The notes below the pieces were generated by a model. That model made no database searches. It had not been told where the DNA came from and saw only the letters and a program-made list of their open reading frames with translations. Shown one piece after another: positions 19,325 to 31,883 of a stretch of DNA of 64,000 nt. The stretch spans positions 17,241,501-17,305,500 of the forward strand of contig JARKIP010000021.1 of NCBI GenBank assembly GCA_029990175.1, in the 5' to 3' direction. Made by a program: the position numbers and the translations under genes. The DNA comes from Petunia secreta. Lineage: Eukaryota; Streptophyta; Magnoliopsida; Solanales; Solanaceae. Positions within the stretch are counted from its first letter, which is position 1. Each line of letters opens with the position of its first letter.

Positions 19325-21219
19325 AATCACTCCCGCATCCAACCATTTAATAATCTTCTTTTTCACCACTTCTTGCATATGGGGATTCAATTGTCTTTGA
19401 TGCTCAACTGACGGTTTGCAATCTTCTTCAATTAAGATCTTATGAGTACACACTCCCGGATCAATTCCTCTTATGTCCACAAGAGTCCAAGCAATCGCCT
19501 TAATCCTCTGCTTCACCACTTCAACAAGTTGGTCTTCTTGACCTTTGGTTAGGTGGGAAGTTATGATTATAAGAAGAGTGGAGTTTGGGCCTAGGAATGT
19601 GTATCATAGGTGAGATAGAAGGACTTTAAGTTTAAGAATGGGTGGTTCTTCAATGGATGGCTTTGTGGGTGGAGTATTTCGGTTTTCAAGATCTAGGGAA
19701 AGTTTCTTTTAGTTACGTATGGTCTAAAACCCAATCCCGTCTATGCTTTCACACACTCCGCTACACTCTCTTCATTATCCATATCCATGTTCCGAATCGT
19801 CACGGCTAACTCATCCACTTGACTCACAAGACATTCTCCTTCTCCACTAATGCATCAACCACCATGTCAACATATGAACAAGTAGCTTCCTCCTCCATAT
19901 GTTGCTTTAAGGATTTGCACACATGGAAAACTACTTTTTCTCCATTGAATTGAAAAGTAAGCTCACCTCTTTCGACATTGCACAATGCTCTCCCGGTTGC
20001 AAGAAATGGACGCCCAAGAATAATGGGGAAATCAAAGTCCACCGGGCAATCAAGTGTCACAAAATCTGCCGAAAAAACAAACTTGTCAACTTTCATGTTA
20101 ACATCCTCAATAATTCCAATTGGTTTCTTCATGTAACGGTACTCTATTTACAAGTTCATAGTTGTTGCTTTTATGACTTCATTTGTAGTCAAAGTCTTGT
20201 ACACCGCATATGGCATCAAGCTGATGCTTTCTCCAAGATCACATAAGGCTTTGGGAAATTGTCTTCCTCCAATGGTGCAAAAGGAATTGTGAAGGCTGGA
20301 GTCCTCCATCTTTCGAGCGATATGCTTAGACACAATAGAACTACATTGATGAGTCACCTTGATTGTTTCAAAATCTCTATTGATATTCTTTGTCACAAGT
20401 TCTTTCATGAATTTAGCAATATTCAGCATTTGGCCCAATGCATCAACCAATGGAAGGTTAATAGAAGTTGTTGTTATTTCTCCCAAATCTTCTTTGCATG
20501 AGAAGTTTGTCTTTGTTTAGCACTCTTTGTGGGAAAGGAAGTGGAATTTTAGGAATGGAGCTTGGACTGGGAGGATTTTGTTTGGGTGGTGGAGTTTTCT
20601 TTGGTTTGGCTTTTTGGGTATTAGTGACTTCGGGACTAGGATCTTGAGGGATTGCCTCATCAATTTTCTCATGGGTTGGAATATCAATGCCCACATCACT
20701 AGCTTCACCTTTATTCAACTCACCACCAATGTTATCATCACGAACTTCCGCATCTACCCCATCATCAACTTATTGGCCTTGAGATCATCCTATGTCTTTC
20801 CACTCCGTGTTGTAATTGTCATCACTTGATCTTTGCCATTTATTTTAGGATTCACCACCATGTCACTTTGTAGTGCTCCTTGAGGTCTTTGGTTTACTTG
20901 ATGAGATAGGTCACTCATTTGAGATTCAAGAGCCTTGATGGAAGTGTTATGGGAAGTGACCGATTGCTTGATATCTTTGATATCCCCATCCTTGCTGATT
21001 CTTGAGAACCTTATTCATCAATTCTTCCAACTTCGATGGGCTCATTTATTCATGTTCATTTTGCTTATATGGGGCACTTGGCACATATAGTTGAGAGGCA
21101 CCAAGTGATCTCCCTTCTTGAGTGTTACCCCAATTTTGTCTTCCTCGATCTTGCCTCTATTGGCCTTGTTGATATGGTCTTTGGTAACCTCCTTGATCAT
21201 AGCTCTGTTGACCTTGGTA
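19325..21219 (-). pseudogene. Ty3/gypsy retrotransposon fragment (gag end, protease, RT start), copy 1
   Basis: Read on the minus strand from 21219: the gag C-terminal region with QGG/GYQRPYQQGQ-like repeats and SPSKLEELMNK; PLPFPQRVLNKDKL at 20530; then protease at 20486-19824 with INLPLVDALGQM, FCTIGGRQFPKALCDLGES (the Asp of CDLG is the protease catalytic residue) and FPIILGRPFLATGRALCNV; then the RT start at 19507 with AWTLVDIRGIDP, THKILIEEDCKPSVEHQRQL and KKKIIKWLDAGVI. The frame is lost just after this, before the RT catalytic motifs. No LTR is seen. The fragment is cut upstream by the CACTA element at 21220. Several stops occur in gag. It is a dead fragment. Confidence 0.82.
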
Positions 21220-21235
21220 CACTACTAAAAATCAG

Positions 21236-21600
21236 GGCTTTTCCGACCGCCCATCCGGTCGGACAACGGTCGGCTAGGCGACCGTTGTCCGACCAAACAA
21301 GGCGGTCGGCTAAATAGTCGTCGCCCACAGCTTTCCGACCGCCGCGGTCGGACATCGGACTGAAATTCGGTCGGACAACGGTCGCCTACTTTCATAGGTG
21401 GAAAAAATAATGTTGAACTAGGCGACCGACGCGGTGGGAGATTGCAGAAAAACTGGGAAACTGGGCGACCGCGGTGGTGGGCTAGGGGACCGCGTCGGTG
21501 GGCCAGGCGACCGACGCGGTGGGAAATTGCTTATTTCTGGGTAATGAATTAACCAGATTTCTGACCGATTTTGGACCGCTGCGGTCGGTCGGCAGTGTAA
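21236..21600. repeat. CACTA subterminal repeats with a 16-bp-stem hairpin
   Basis: Multiple ccgaccg/cggtcgg words. A perfect inverted pair GGTCGGACAACGGTCG (21257-21272) and its complement (21279-21294) encloses a 6-bp loop. In En/Spm elements such repeats bind TNPA. The region is far more G+C-rich than its surroundings. Q2 copy: 37382-37746. Confidence 0.7.
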
Positions 21601-21828
21601 TACCTGCAATAAAAAACCTGCAATTAGAGCTACACCACCTGTAAAAAACAGAAAAAATAGCACCCAGAAGAAAATTAGGCTTCTCAAGCCTTAATAATAG
21701 TCTAAACAAGGCTTATTGCCTTTAAATTGAAAGTTTAACAATTTACATAACATATTCAATCCGAATAGTGATCCAAACAAGTTAATACATGTCTAAAACA
21801 AGTCTAAGACATCAACAATCCATTATTA

Positions 21829-23598
21829 CTACTCCGTTGCCTTAGAACTAGACTCAGAACCCGACTCAGAGCTGTATTGACGTTTGCTCTTGCCTTTCCC
21901 CCGGCTTTTGCTCTTGCTCTTGCCCTGGCCCTTCTTTCCCTTGTCCGCACCACCACACATAATGTTCTGCATCATTTCCCGCATGGCTCTCATATTTTCT
22001 TCATTGCGCAAACGTTCTTCTTCACTCTTTTTCTTAAGCTCTTCGATTTCATTGCGCAAAGCGGCTTCCACCGAGGGATTAATTGAACTAGCAGGAGGAG
22101 TGTAATTGCCAAACAAACCTAGATTTAGACGTTCTGAGGCATACTGCGATCCAAGGCCGTAAGCACTTCCCTTCTTTACTCCGCCATTCACCTCCAACCA
22201 TAGTGCGGTTTCCTCTCCTAGTGTCATTTGAGCTGGGGTACTGCTACCACACTCGGATGCCTGAGTCGACATCCTTTCTTCATAGACCGCCGTAGCCTTT
22301 TCCTGAAAAAAAATTAATAACAAGAATTAGATTGACAAATATTGACGGATTTAATAACTTTAAAAGATTGAATTTAATAACTTACATATAGCTCTTTAGC
22401 GCGGTCTTCGACCCACACTTCCTCTCCTTTTTTGTTTCTGTATATATGCCTCTTCTTAGAGATTTCAGGCACACGAACTGGCCGCCCTTCTTGCCTTTCC
22501 TACAAAATTAAAAAGATGACAAGTTAGATAGAAAATTAATGTGAGTTACATAAATAATACATACAATTAATTAATAAATTACCAATATCATCCGCTGAGT
22601 CGCTGCGCTAACCGAACCCCCGGTGTGCAGCGATCCACCCCTTTCGGAGGCTCGTGCAACTTTTCCTTGGGCGCTCTTCTTCTTAAATTCATCTCTATCC
22701 CAATATTGTAGAAGTTGTGCCCAAACGTGATCGTATATCCACTCGGGCTTCTTTCCTTTGGCCCGACAATCATACATGTTACCTTTCACTCTATCTGCAC
22801 ATTTTCCAAGGAAATTATTTCGGGCAATGCTATCAAATGCAGGATGCCATTTACACTTTGTCTGAAATAATTTTTGAATATTAGATTTCTAAACAAGTGA
22901 CACTTAACTAAATTATTAAAAAATAAAATATAGTTATTACCTGAAAATTGTCAAACATGCTCAGCTTTACATGGAAAGGTACCTTACCCCAGGATGGCCA
23001 TGGCTCAGTCCATCTAGATTTAATGCATCTGGTGATTATGGGAGTAGCCACCATCGAGGGACTAAAACTAGATAAAAATTTCTAGTTAAAATAAATATAC
23101 TAAAAAATTAAACTTCATAGTAGAATTAAATACTTAAAAAATAACAAAAAATAATACTTACCCACGACTACCCTCAGGATAAAGCCTCACCCTCCCGTCA
23201 TCATCATATGATCCTGCAGGACCAATGTAATAAGGCGAGCTCGGATCATAATATCGTATAGTAGGTGGTACCAAAGCGTCCACCGAGCTCGGATCAGAAG
23301 GTGGCAAAGTAGATCCAGAAGGAGTAGATGATTAAGGGGATGGTGACGGACTAGAAGATGGCTGAGGCATGGATGATGATGAACCGATGCCATAAGGACG
23401 AACGACATAACCAGGCGATGCAGGAAAGGGCATGCCAGGGGGAAAGGCAGGAGGAGGAGTGAAAAAACCTGGAGCATATGCAGACGGAGGATGTGTAGAA
23501 AGCATATGAGGTACATGTCCAGGAGGAGTAGTATGACCTGAAGCAGGCGAGGTACTTTGAACCTTTCTTTTCCTCCTAGCCTTCTCCGAAGATGACAT
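21829..23598 (-). pseudogene. CACTA TNPA-like / plant Ptta-En/Spm protein, copy 1
   Basis: Five or so exons are readable from the ATG at 23598: MSSSEKARRKRKVQ and a Pro/Ser-rich N-terminus; MVATPIITRCIKSRWTEPW; the conserved KGNMYDCRAKGKKPEW plus YDHVWAQLLQYW and QGKVARASERGG, typical of the plant transposase (Transposase_24/Ptta) family; RPVRVPEISKKRHIYRNKK; and the terminal exon 22308-21829 with TLGEETALWLEVNGG, a coiled coil (EIEELKKKSEEERLRNEEN) and a Lys/Ser-rich tail. GT-AG introns separate them. One in-frame TAA at about 23332 interrupts exon 1 (SPSPSP-stop), the same in both copies. The protein would bind the subterminal repeats in the nucleus. Confidence 0.75.
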
Positions 23599-23763
23599 AT
23601 CTATAAAATAAGCACAATAAATTAGCACGATATAATCAAATTATAAGTTTTTATGGAATACATTTCTAAAGTAGTGCAAATAATTGTAGTAAAGTAAAAA
23701 CAACAAACTACGAACATGTCAATCATCATCATTCGCGTTAAGGTCATCGGCTATTTCCTCTTC

Positions 23764-24661
23764 CTAGCTCGTCTCATCGCTGTCAATAAATTCTTCCTCA
23801 CTTGTTTCAACGTCATCCATATATTCATCCTCCTCGTTTGCCCTAGATGTTCCTTCTCCAAAATTAGTCGTGTTTTTTCTACGTCTAACCACCGATTCAT
23901 CAAACTGTTCATAGATGCCTTCACTATGTTGCAACTGGTCGGCTAATTCAGTAGATACCTCATTTTGATATGCAACATCTAATACATCATCTACTTTCAC
24001 TCTTCCCACCGGCTTGCCTTTTAGAACAGCCCACCAATTAGCCTTGGTTTTGGATTTGGCTTTGGCTTTGTTCGTTGTCGGTGGATAAGGAACGTACCAC
24101 ACTTGCTTCACATTCTGGGCAATGATGAAAGGATCATAATGTTCATATGACCTTTTGTGATTAACTTCAACTATTTTAGAACATGGGTCTACCCTCGTAC
24201 CCTTTGGACTCGGATCAAACCACTTGCAACGAAAAAGCACCAATCTTTTACGAGGCCAACCTACTGTAAACTCTATTTCTAAAATCTCCTCAATCACACC
24301 ATAGTAATCAAAGTCTACATCCTGGTCACTAGTACCACCTTTCACACACACACCGCTGTTGTTTGTTTTCTTCCCCAAGGACCATTCTCTAGTATGGAAC
24401 TTGTACCCATTAACAAAGTACTTAGACATCCTCTTGTATTTATAATAAGGTCCGTGAGATATATCATGCAACAATGGAAAGTTTATGCCATTGTCTGGAT
24501 TGAGTACCTATATAAAGTTCAAGATAGTTGTACATATTAAACCAACATATATATATTTATAAATATATATACCAAAAAACTTATGTATTTGTTTATATAG
24601 TGCTTACAAATTCTCTAAACCAATCTGAAAATTGTTCATAAACAGCAGAGGCGTCAAATTA
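23764..24661 (-). pseudogene. CACTA transposase, C-terminal exons only (DUF4216), copy 1
   Basis: The exon 24507-23764 carries DUF4216: HDISHGPYYKYKRMSKYFV, NGYKFHTREWSLGKKTNN, VDFDYYGVIEEILEIEF, RKRLVLFRCKWFDPSPKG, then a Lys-rich linker and an acidic C-terminus. A small exon (about 24610-24661, VYEQFSDWFREF) is cut at the Q1/Q2 joint. The rest of the gene exists only in the R copy, so this copy has no promoter or catalytic region. Confidence 0.8.
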
Positions 24662-24860
24662 TCCAACTCTCTGGAAAGATCTGAAAAAATAAACTTTCAG
24701 AGTTAATACAAAAAAAAAAAAAACATTGAAAAATTAGATGAACAAAAACATAAAAAATAATTTGGTAATTTTTTTAATATACAAAATCATCTCTTTGGAA
24801 GTATGATTTTGTTATTTCCATAGTGAAACTGCCTAGTTCCTCCCAACGATCGTCCTCCAT
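24662..24860 (-). pseudogene. B3-1 fragment at the duplication joint
   Basis: Exon 1 (MEDDRWEELGSF..., ATG at 24860), the intron and the first six codons of exon 2 (IFPESW) remain. The rest of the gene is replaced by CACTA DNA. The promoter with TATA and the two palindromes upstream (25222-25327) are intact, so transcription could read from a live promoter into the CACTA element. Confidence 0.85.
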
Positions 24861-25877
24861 ATTATTGTTTGGATGAAAAAATAAATTAGTTGCAATCTTG
24901 TTGTTGTTTGCTTCAACTGCAAAGCATTATTTATAGGCTAGGAGTTACTAACTTTTGTTCAACTGTTATGGTCAAAGACAATATGTATAGTCAAAAATAG
25001 ATTAAATATCACTATAAATGTAGTCAAAAAAGCTGTGTTTCTATGTTCTTCCCTATGTTTCTTCCAGTTCGAGGTCTTCTCGTATGCCAATGTTATCCTG
25101 ATAAAATGCTGGTACCCGAGATATTTGCTGACACACTTTTAAAAACTGGAACAGCTTCTATATTTACAATAACGTCTCAGGATAAAAAGCTTGAGCACCC
25201 ATGTGCCTAAAACTACTGGCTCCAGCATAAAAATCTGGGGATTAGCATTACATTGAAGCAAAGTCCCATTACAATATCCTGTAGCTATTCAAAATCACCC
25301 CCTGTTGTCCATCATTAAAATGTTGGGACTTAGTATTACGTTGAAGCAAAGTCCCATTACAATATCCTGTAGCTATACTACATTTATCAACACAAGAGTT
25401 GTTACTTGTCACCTTAAATACCTACTAATGGAAATGGTCCATTTGCTACCAGACAAAATACTAAGGGGGAAAAAAAAGAAAAGAGGAACTCAAAATTCGT
25501 CTGGGCGATGCAAATTAAACGCGTATGGTATGGAAGAGAAGGGTTTTTGCCAGGAAGTTCTAATCAGAAATACTGAGGCATGTATTGCTAGGACTATACT
25601 TAAACATTATTTAAGAGTCAACATTTTACATACAACACAAAAGGCAAAATTTACAGCCAATTTCATTAACAGTGACATAAAAATTACATAAAAGCATACT
25701 TCTAAAAACACAACAAAAAAAAAAAGTATCCTCAAGTACAAGAAAAGATAAATTACACTTGTCTCACACAAATGTTAAGACTGTCTGTTTGCATTTTTAA
25801 ATACATGATATCATTGTAAAAAAAATCCTAATATGTGAAAGAACAACAATAGATAATATATCAAATTAAAACATTGT

Positions 25878-26225
25878 TTATTCTCCATAATTCCTAAATA
25901 CGGGCTCCCCTGGCCCTCCATTGTGCAATTGCAGAGGATCTGCCATCACCTTAAACAATTCCATCAGTTTTTCATAATATTGTCGCTGCGTGTACCTTAA
26001 ATTCCACAACTCATCTTCACATTTCTTTCTGAATTCGTTCAAGGATTCCACCTCCTTCTTCAGATATTCAAAACGCCAACAGAGGTCTCTTGGTATTGAA
26101 GGCAAGTTAGTAACATGCCTTTGAGTTGATGGTCCATGACCATTCTGCTAAACATGTCTTCCATTGGATGGTCCGCGGCCATTGGATGGTCCGTGGCCAT
26201 TTGATGGTCGGTGGCCATTCTCCAT
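25878..26225 (-). pseudogene. CC1 coiled-coil gene, copy 2 (same stop)
   Basis: Same 115-codon frame as at 9734, with the same TAG at codon 26 after RHV. The stop therefore predates the duplication, unless it is read through. Confidence 0.5.
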
Positions 26226-26877
26226 CGATACTTTTGATCAGATAGTATTTAAAACAATTTTATTTTTTTTCTTTCAATAACAAAAATGACAGATTGGATT
26301 CATGTCTATCTGTTTTATGGGTGGGAATTTATATACATTGGCATTTGTTTGTAAGAGTCACCTCTAGAAATTCTGAAAAGGTATAATGTGTATTTTGTCA
26401 TAAGTTCTGATATGTCACACTGTCTACAATGGGTCACATTGTTTAACATGATTTTGAATTACTTTGTGTATTGTCCAGCATTAAATACTGGAATTTATAA
26501 AGTTGGACTTCAAAATCACACCAGTTGTCCCAGTATAAAATTTTGGGACTTGGTGTTACATTAACCCAAAGCCCCATAACAATATCCTGGGGCTTGGTGT
26601 AAAAAATGCTGTGCTGGGACTGTACATAAACATTATTTAAGAGACAGCATTTTACACACGAACAAAGGCAAAGTTACAGCCATTTTCATTAATAGTAATA
26701 TAAAAATACATAAAAAGGATACTTCTAAAAATACAAAAGAAGTATCCTCAAGTACAAGAAAAGATAAATTACACTTGCTTCACATTGAAGCATAAAAACA
26801 GAACACTGCGAAACACATAAAAAAATACAGTAAAACATTAATGATTACTAAGGAACGCGAGAGCTAGAACCAGAGGT

Positions 26878-27105
26878 TTAATCTGTAAAGTTCTGCAATT
26901 CAATGTCCAAGAGTTTGTCAAAAAGTCGATCCACATCTCTATTGTTTTTCTCTCTGAAAGCTACAAAAAATTCAAACAACACATCCAAGTTATTCTTCAC
27001 GACTGATACCTCAGTTTTCAAAAACTCAAAATCACTTTTCAAATTTCTAACATCGTTATTCAACTGGCGCCATTGTTGTCTTCTTACTTCATCATTGCAA
27101 GCCAT
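26878..27105 (-). CDS. CC2 coiled-coil protein, copy 2, intact
   Basis: 75 aa, complete from ATG (MACNDEVRRQQWRQL) to stop (IELQNFTD). Trp12 is present, unlike copy 1. The predicted product is almost wholly a heptad-repeat helix with no signal peptide or membrane segment. It has a TATA box about 85 bp upstream and palindromes from 27759. The gene is unrecognised. Because it is one of only two intact auxiliary frames in the array, it is the best candidate for a protein still made. A role as dimer partner of the B3-like proteins is speculation. Confidence 0.5.
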   Translation of the reverse strand: MACNDEVRRQQWRQLNNDVRNLKSDFEFLKTEVSVVKNNLDVLFEFFVAFREKNNRDVDRLFDKLLDIELQNFTD

Positions 27106-28275
27106 CTTTTATTTTATGCTTTGTTATTTTTTCTTTTTTTAAGAATAATATTTTGTTTTGCACAAGTGAAAAAACAAGACCACTGTCTAATTTATAGAAA
27201 ACAAAACAGAAAAAACATGTAAAGAATATTTGTTCTATTTTAGCTGACATTGTAACTCAAAAAAAGCTGTAAAGATTCCTTGCATCTTTCTCTGTAAAAA
27301 AGATATCACTTTTTTTTTATAGGTCGTATCTATATAGGAAAAGATTGAACTGAGATTTTCAACTGTATTAAAGTAACAGTATTACACAGTTGACAACACA
27401 AAAAGAAATCAAACAGATTCTGGAAAGATTCTATAATTTAGAACAGACTTCTGTTCCAAAAATATATTGAAATCCACAAAATATTTCATACTTTAACTTT
27501 GCAAATCCACAGCATTTGTGTATTGTTTTGACAATACATGAACAAAAGTAGATAGATTCTTTTGTCATTTTACATGACAAGTCAAGTCAATAAAAAATCT
27601 TAGAAGATTCTGTATGTTAAATTACTATAAGAACTCTTTTACAATATTTAAAATGCACAATAGATTTTTTTTTTTTTTGAATATGAGCAACATTTTCATA
27701 ATTACATAAATTAATAATATTTATTCCTATATAAAAAACTGCTATCACATACATTAGTCCCAGTACTTATGCTGGGGCCATGGTGTTATGCAGCTGAAAA
27801 ACAACAGCATTTTGATCTGGAGGGTCCTATACTCATATTTGTAAACCTAAATCCCAGTACTTGTGCTGGAGCGATGGTGTTATGCAGTTGAAAATAACAG
27901 CATTTTGTTCTCACTTATAGAGAACTTTTTTTTAAAAAAAAATTTACTTCCTCTGTACTCTTTGTTCTCACTTATAGAGAACTTTTTTTTAAATTTTTTT
28001 TTTACTTCCTCTGTATTCTTTAACAAGAATTAATATATATAAAAAATACACTTTTTATTTGTTGCTGTGCAAAATAGTTGTCTTAATTTATCTTTTTTCT
28101 AGTTTTTTTACTTATTGAACAACAAACATTTTGATATTACTTAAAAACACAGTACTTAAAAAAACAGTTCACAAAAGATCATCACATTAACTGAAAAAAG
28201 CTTCAAAACACACATGAAACAAAAAGAGAAACAAACATCCCACATTAACTTAAAAAACATATAAACTACTAAAAC

Positions 28276-28329
28276 TTATTCAATCACAATAGGCTTCTGG
28301 GCTGATCCTACATCTTCGTCACTGCTGCC

Positions 28330-28375
<46 letters not shown>

Positions 28376-28851
28376 CTGCTTTCATCATCATCACCCCCAC
28401 CCTCACCATCCTGATGGTTTATGACAGAAACTTAAAAAACAACAGATGCATTACCGTTGAATATCTCGTGGAACAGGCAATCAAAACGAAGTATATTGCC
28501 TATCCTGAAGCCTTTTTTATTAATCATATCCTTCCATCCATTACACAACCTTGCGTGCTTCCCAACTTTGAAGCTCATCTCATATACCTCATCATCATCT
28601 TCACACAATATGCATGCCATTCCATTTATATTTGGCAGCCTCTGCTTCCAACTTTTTGGAAAGATCTAAAAGGAATAATATTTCACAGTTGATAAAAAAA
28701 ATCACAAGACACTAAAAAAAATAAATGAAAAAAATAAAAAATACTTTGGTCATTTCTTTTAACATACAAAATCATCTCTATCAAAATAAGATGATGTGAT
28801 TTTCTTGTCCAAACTTCCTAGTTCCTCCACACGATTCTCTTCATCTGCCAT
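28276..28851 (-). pseudogene. B3-2 gene, copy 2 (one stop)
   Basis: Same two-exon gene as at 12132, same TAA after VVF (28432-28434). The acidic-tail (ATC)n run is two units longer than in copy 1. A truncated protein holding the whole B3-like core could still be made. Confidence 0.58.
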
Positions 28852-29699
28852 ATCTTCTTTTCAAAAAAAAAAAACTTTACAGTTTATAAGAGGAGATGAA
28901 GTCTCAAAAAACTTTGTAGTTTACTTTAACTGCAAAGGGTTATTTATAGTAAAAAAAGTGAGTAACTGTTAGTCGATATGTATTTTGTCAAAAATACATT
29001 AAATGTAGTCAAAGAAATTATATTTTCTATGGACTTTACAATTTCTGTACGTTATCAATTTCAATAAATATTGTGTAACTTAAATTACTATCTCAAAATT
29101 TAATAAATATTTATTCATATATAAAAAACTGCTCTTACATAAATTAGTCCCCCCAGTACTTGTGCTGGAGCCATACTGTTATGAAGGTGAAAATAACAGC
29201 ATTCTGATCCGTGGTCCTATACTCATAATTGTAAACTAATCCCCAGTACTTTTGCTGGAGCTATATTGTTATGTAGTTGAAAAATAACAACATTTTGATA
29301 TGGGGGCTGCTATCAAATTAATCCCAGAATCACAAAATTAAATAAGTAATATTTATTCATACATTAATCCCAGTGCTTTTGCTGGAGCTATATTATTATG
29401 CAGTTGAAAAATAACAGCATTTTGATATGGGGGTTGCTATCAAATTAATCCCAGAATCACAAAATTTAATAATATTTATTCATACATTAATCCCCAGTAC
29501 TTTTGCTGGAGCTATATTGTTATACAGTTGAAAAATTACAGCATTTTGGTATGGGGTCCTATACTAATGACTGTAAACTAATTGGAAATTATAGACTAAT
29601 AATTAAAAATGACAATATAGAAACTTCACATAAAACTTCATAACAACTATAAGTTGATATGTATTTATAGAATAAATTTCATAATGTAATAACAGACAC

Positions 29700-31883
29700 A
29701 CCCTCTAAAATTATGGGAATCGTCTAAAGACACACCGCCCATCTTACCCAATTATCCTCAAAAATTTGATTTGGCTGACAACCCCTCTAAAATCATGGAA
29801 TCGTCCTGCACACCCTCTAAAATTATGGGAATAGTTTCCCACTCTAGCACGCAACCCTGCATGCTATCCCTTTCCTCCTCACCTATATCTTCCCCGACCC
29901 CAACTATTATAGTTCCTAATTCTAGTAATGAGACTACCAACTTCAAGAAAGAAAGTAAGAATAGCTCCTCGTCCACAGTCTCAAAACATGAAACACAACA
30001 ACATTGTTCCACCTCCAGTCCCCATGAATCCTCCTCTTATTTTCACAGTGCCTCCTACTCAAAATCAGATTCCACAATCGTGGATAGAATCCACTCTTTG
30101 GGGACAAGAAATAATGGTACCAATAACGATATTCGGGCTACAAGCTTTTGTGCTAATTCAGGATCCCTCGTACCTAGCACTAATTGTGAGCGAAGGCATG
30201 CACATGACCATGCAAAATTATATGAACAGTACGTGGCCACACCTAATGAATATGCAACAGCCGGACTTCCCTCTAATCGACCTTCCATTCTTTCCTCCTC
30301 GTGTGGCACCACCTCAAGTTCCAATCTTCAATCCTTGGGACTTAGGTCAACATCAGAATTTTCAGGCTCCCATAATGGTAAATCAACAAATGATGAATCA
30401 ACAGGATGTATTCCCTCAACAACATCCCCCCATGCAGGTGAATGTCCCCCCTCCTCCAGCTCCCCCTCCTTCTCCAGAGCACCATCCCAATCCACCCGTA
30501 CTAGAAGAAAACAGGATGGAGGAGCAAGATCAAATCGTCCTAAGAAGGAGGGAGAGTCACACAGAATTTCTAAACCTAAAAGAAATAACAATTCATCTTT
30601 TCAAAGAAAGGCTAGACAGGAAAGTGATATTTACGAGTCATCCATTGCTTTACAAATGTTCACTAGATGTGAGAGCTCCTGCGAACAAGATTGCCGGGAA
30701 ATATGCTGTAGTGTTAAATCCAACACTAAAAAATGATCCTGATTTGAATATGGCTTTGAATGAAAACCCTAACCCTAACATGAATAGACAACTAAATATA
30801 ATTGTTTGGAATGTTCGTGGGGCTAACAATCCTGATTTTCGTAGACATTTTGATGTTCTCCTAGAAATATATAGGCCAGTCTTAGTTGCTCTTCTTGAAA
30901 TAAAGATGGAAGATCACCATGATCTTAGGGCTCGTTTTAATTTCACTACTTATGCTGAAGTACCAAGTGTTGGTCGCTCTGGAGGAATTGTGGTTCTTTG
31001 GAAAAATAATTTCATCACTGTTTCTGATGTTCACATTAATGGTAATGAAGTTCATGCTATGCTTAAGGTAAACCATCCTCCTTTCTCTATTCCATGGTTG
31101 TTTTCAACAGTGTATGCTAGTACTTCTTTCAATACTCGTAATTTTTTTTGGAATGCCTTAGCTACAATTTATGAAACATATAAAGGGCCTTGGTTAATTA
31201 GTGGTGACTTTAATCAAGCCTTAAATCAAAAGGAAAAATTTGGTGGTAGGCCTCTAAATGTCAAGAATGCAAACTGTTTTAGAAAGATGATTAACTATTG
31301 TAAATTAATAAACCTTGGCTTTAAAGGACCAAAGTACACTTGGTCGAATCATAGTAAAAATAGTAGTGGACTTATTATGGAACGTCTAGATAGATGTTTA
31401 GCAAATGATGATTGGATTACTCTATTTAGACATGCTTCTATTGTTCATTTACCTAAAACCTATTCGGACCACCATCCTATTCTTATTAGTTTGAATAATA
31501 AATCTCTTTGTTCTTCTAATAAACCTTTTAGGATAGAATCCATGTGGATGTCTCACCCAGATTTTCCTAACATAATCCATAATGCTTGGGACAATAGGGA
31601 TTTCCATGAAGCCTCTAAAAACTTTGAAGATGATGTAACTTCATGGAATAAAACAGTGTTTGGCAACATTTTCAAAACTAAGAAAAATTTATTAGCTAGG
31701 TTAAATGGTCTTCAATCGTCTGTCCATTATCCCACCAGTGTCTTCCTTCAAAACCTAGAAAAAAAACTCCTTCTTGATCTTAACATCCTTCTCAAGAACG
31801 AGGAAGAGTTTTGGCGTCTCAAATCTAGAATAAATTGGTTAAACAATGGAGATGCAAATGAAGTCTTTCACAAAAATATTTAA
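29700..31883 (+). pseudogene. LINE 5' part, copy 2, same 3' break
   Basis: The open frame 29928-31883 matches copy 1 and breaks at the same place (31859), so the deletion came before the Q duplication. Differences include ETKM to EIKM in the endonuclease (Thr to Ile at about 30901) and EVFHKNI versus EVIHKNI after the break. Confidence 0.85.

Larger units (their letters stand above)
21220..24661 (-). mobile_element. CACTA (En/Spm) element, 3' part, cut by the duplication joint
   Basis: The terminus CACTACTAAAAATCAGGGC begins at 21220 inside the gypsy fragment. The subterminal region to about 21600 is rich in ggtcgg / ccgacc words. The element runs right through the TNPA-like gene and the last exons of the transposase gene and stops at 24661, where segment Q2 begins. 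The other terminus and the transposase core are absent here. Confidence 0.85.

Noticed and set aside
19923..20501. Open frames on + across the gypsy protease
   Set aside because: Antisense shadows of the minus-strand protease region.
21418..21709. Open frames on - in the CACTA subterminal region
   Set aside because: They consist of the ccgacc-type repeat words in translation and precede no conserved domain.
23187..23516. 109-codon Leu/His-rich frame on -
   Set aside because: Shadow of the Pro/Ser-rich exon 1 of the TNPA-like gene in another frame.
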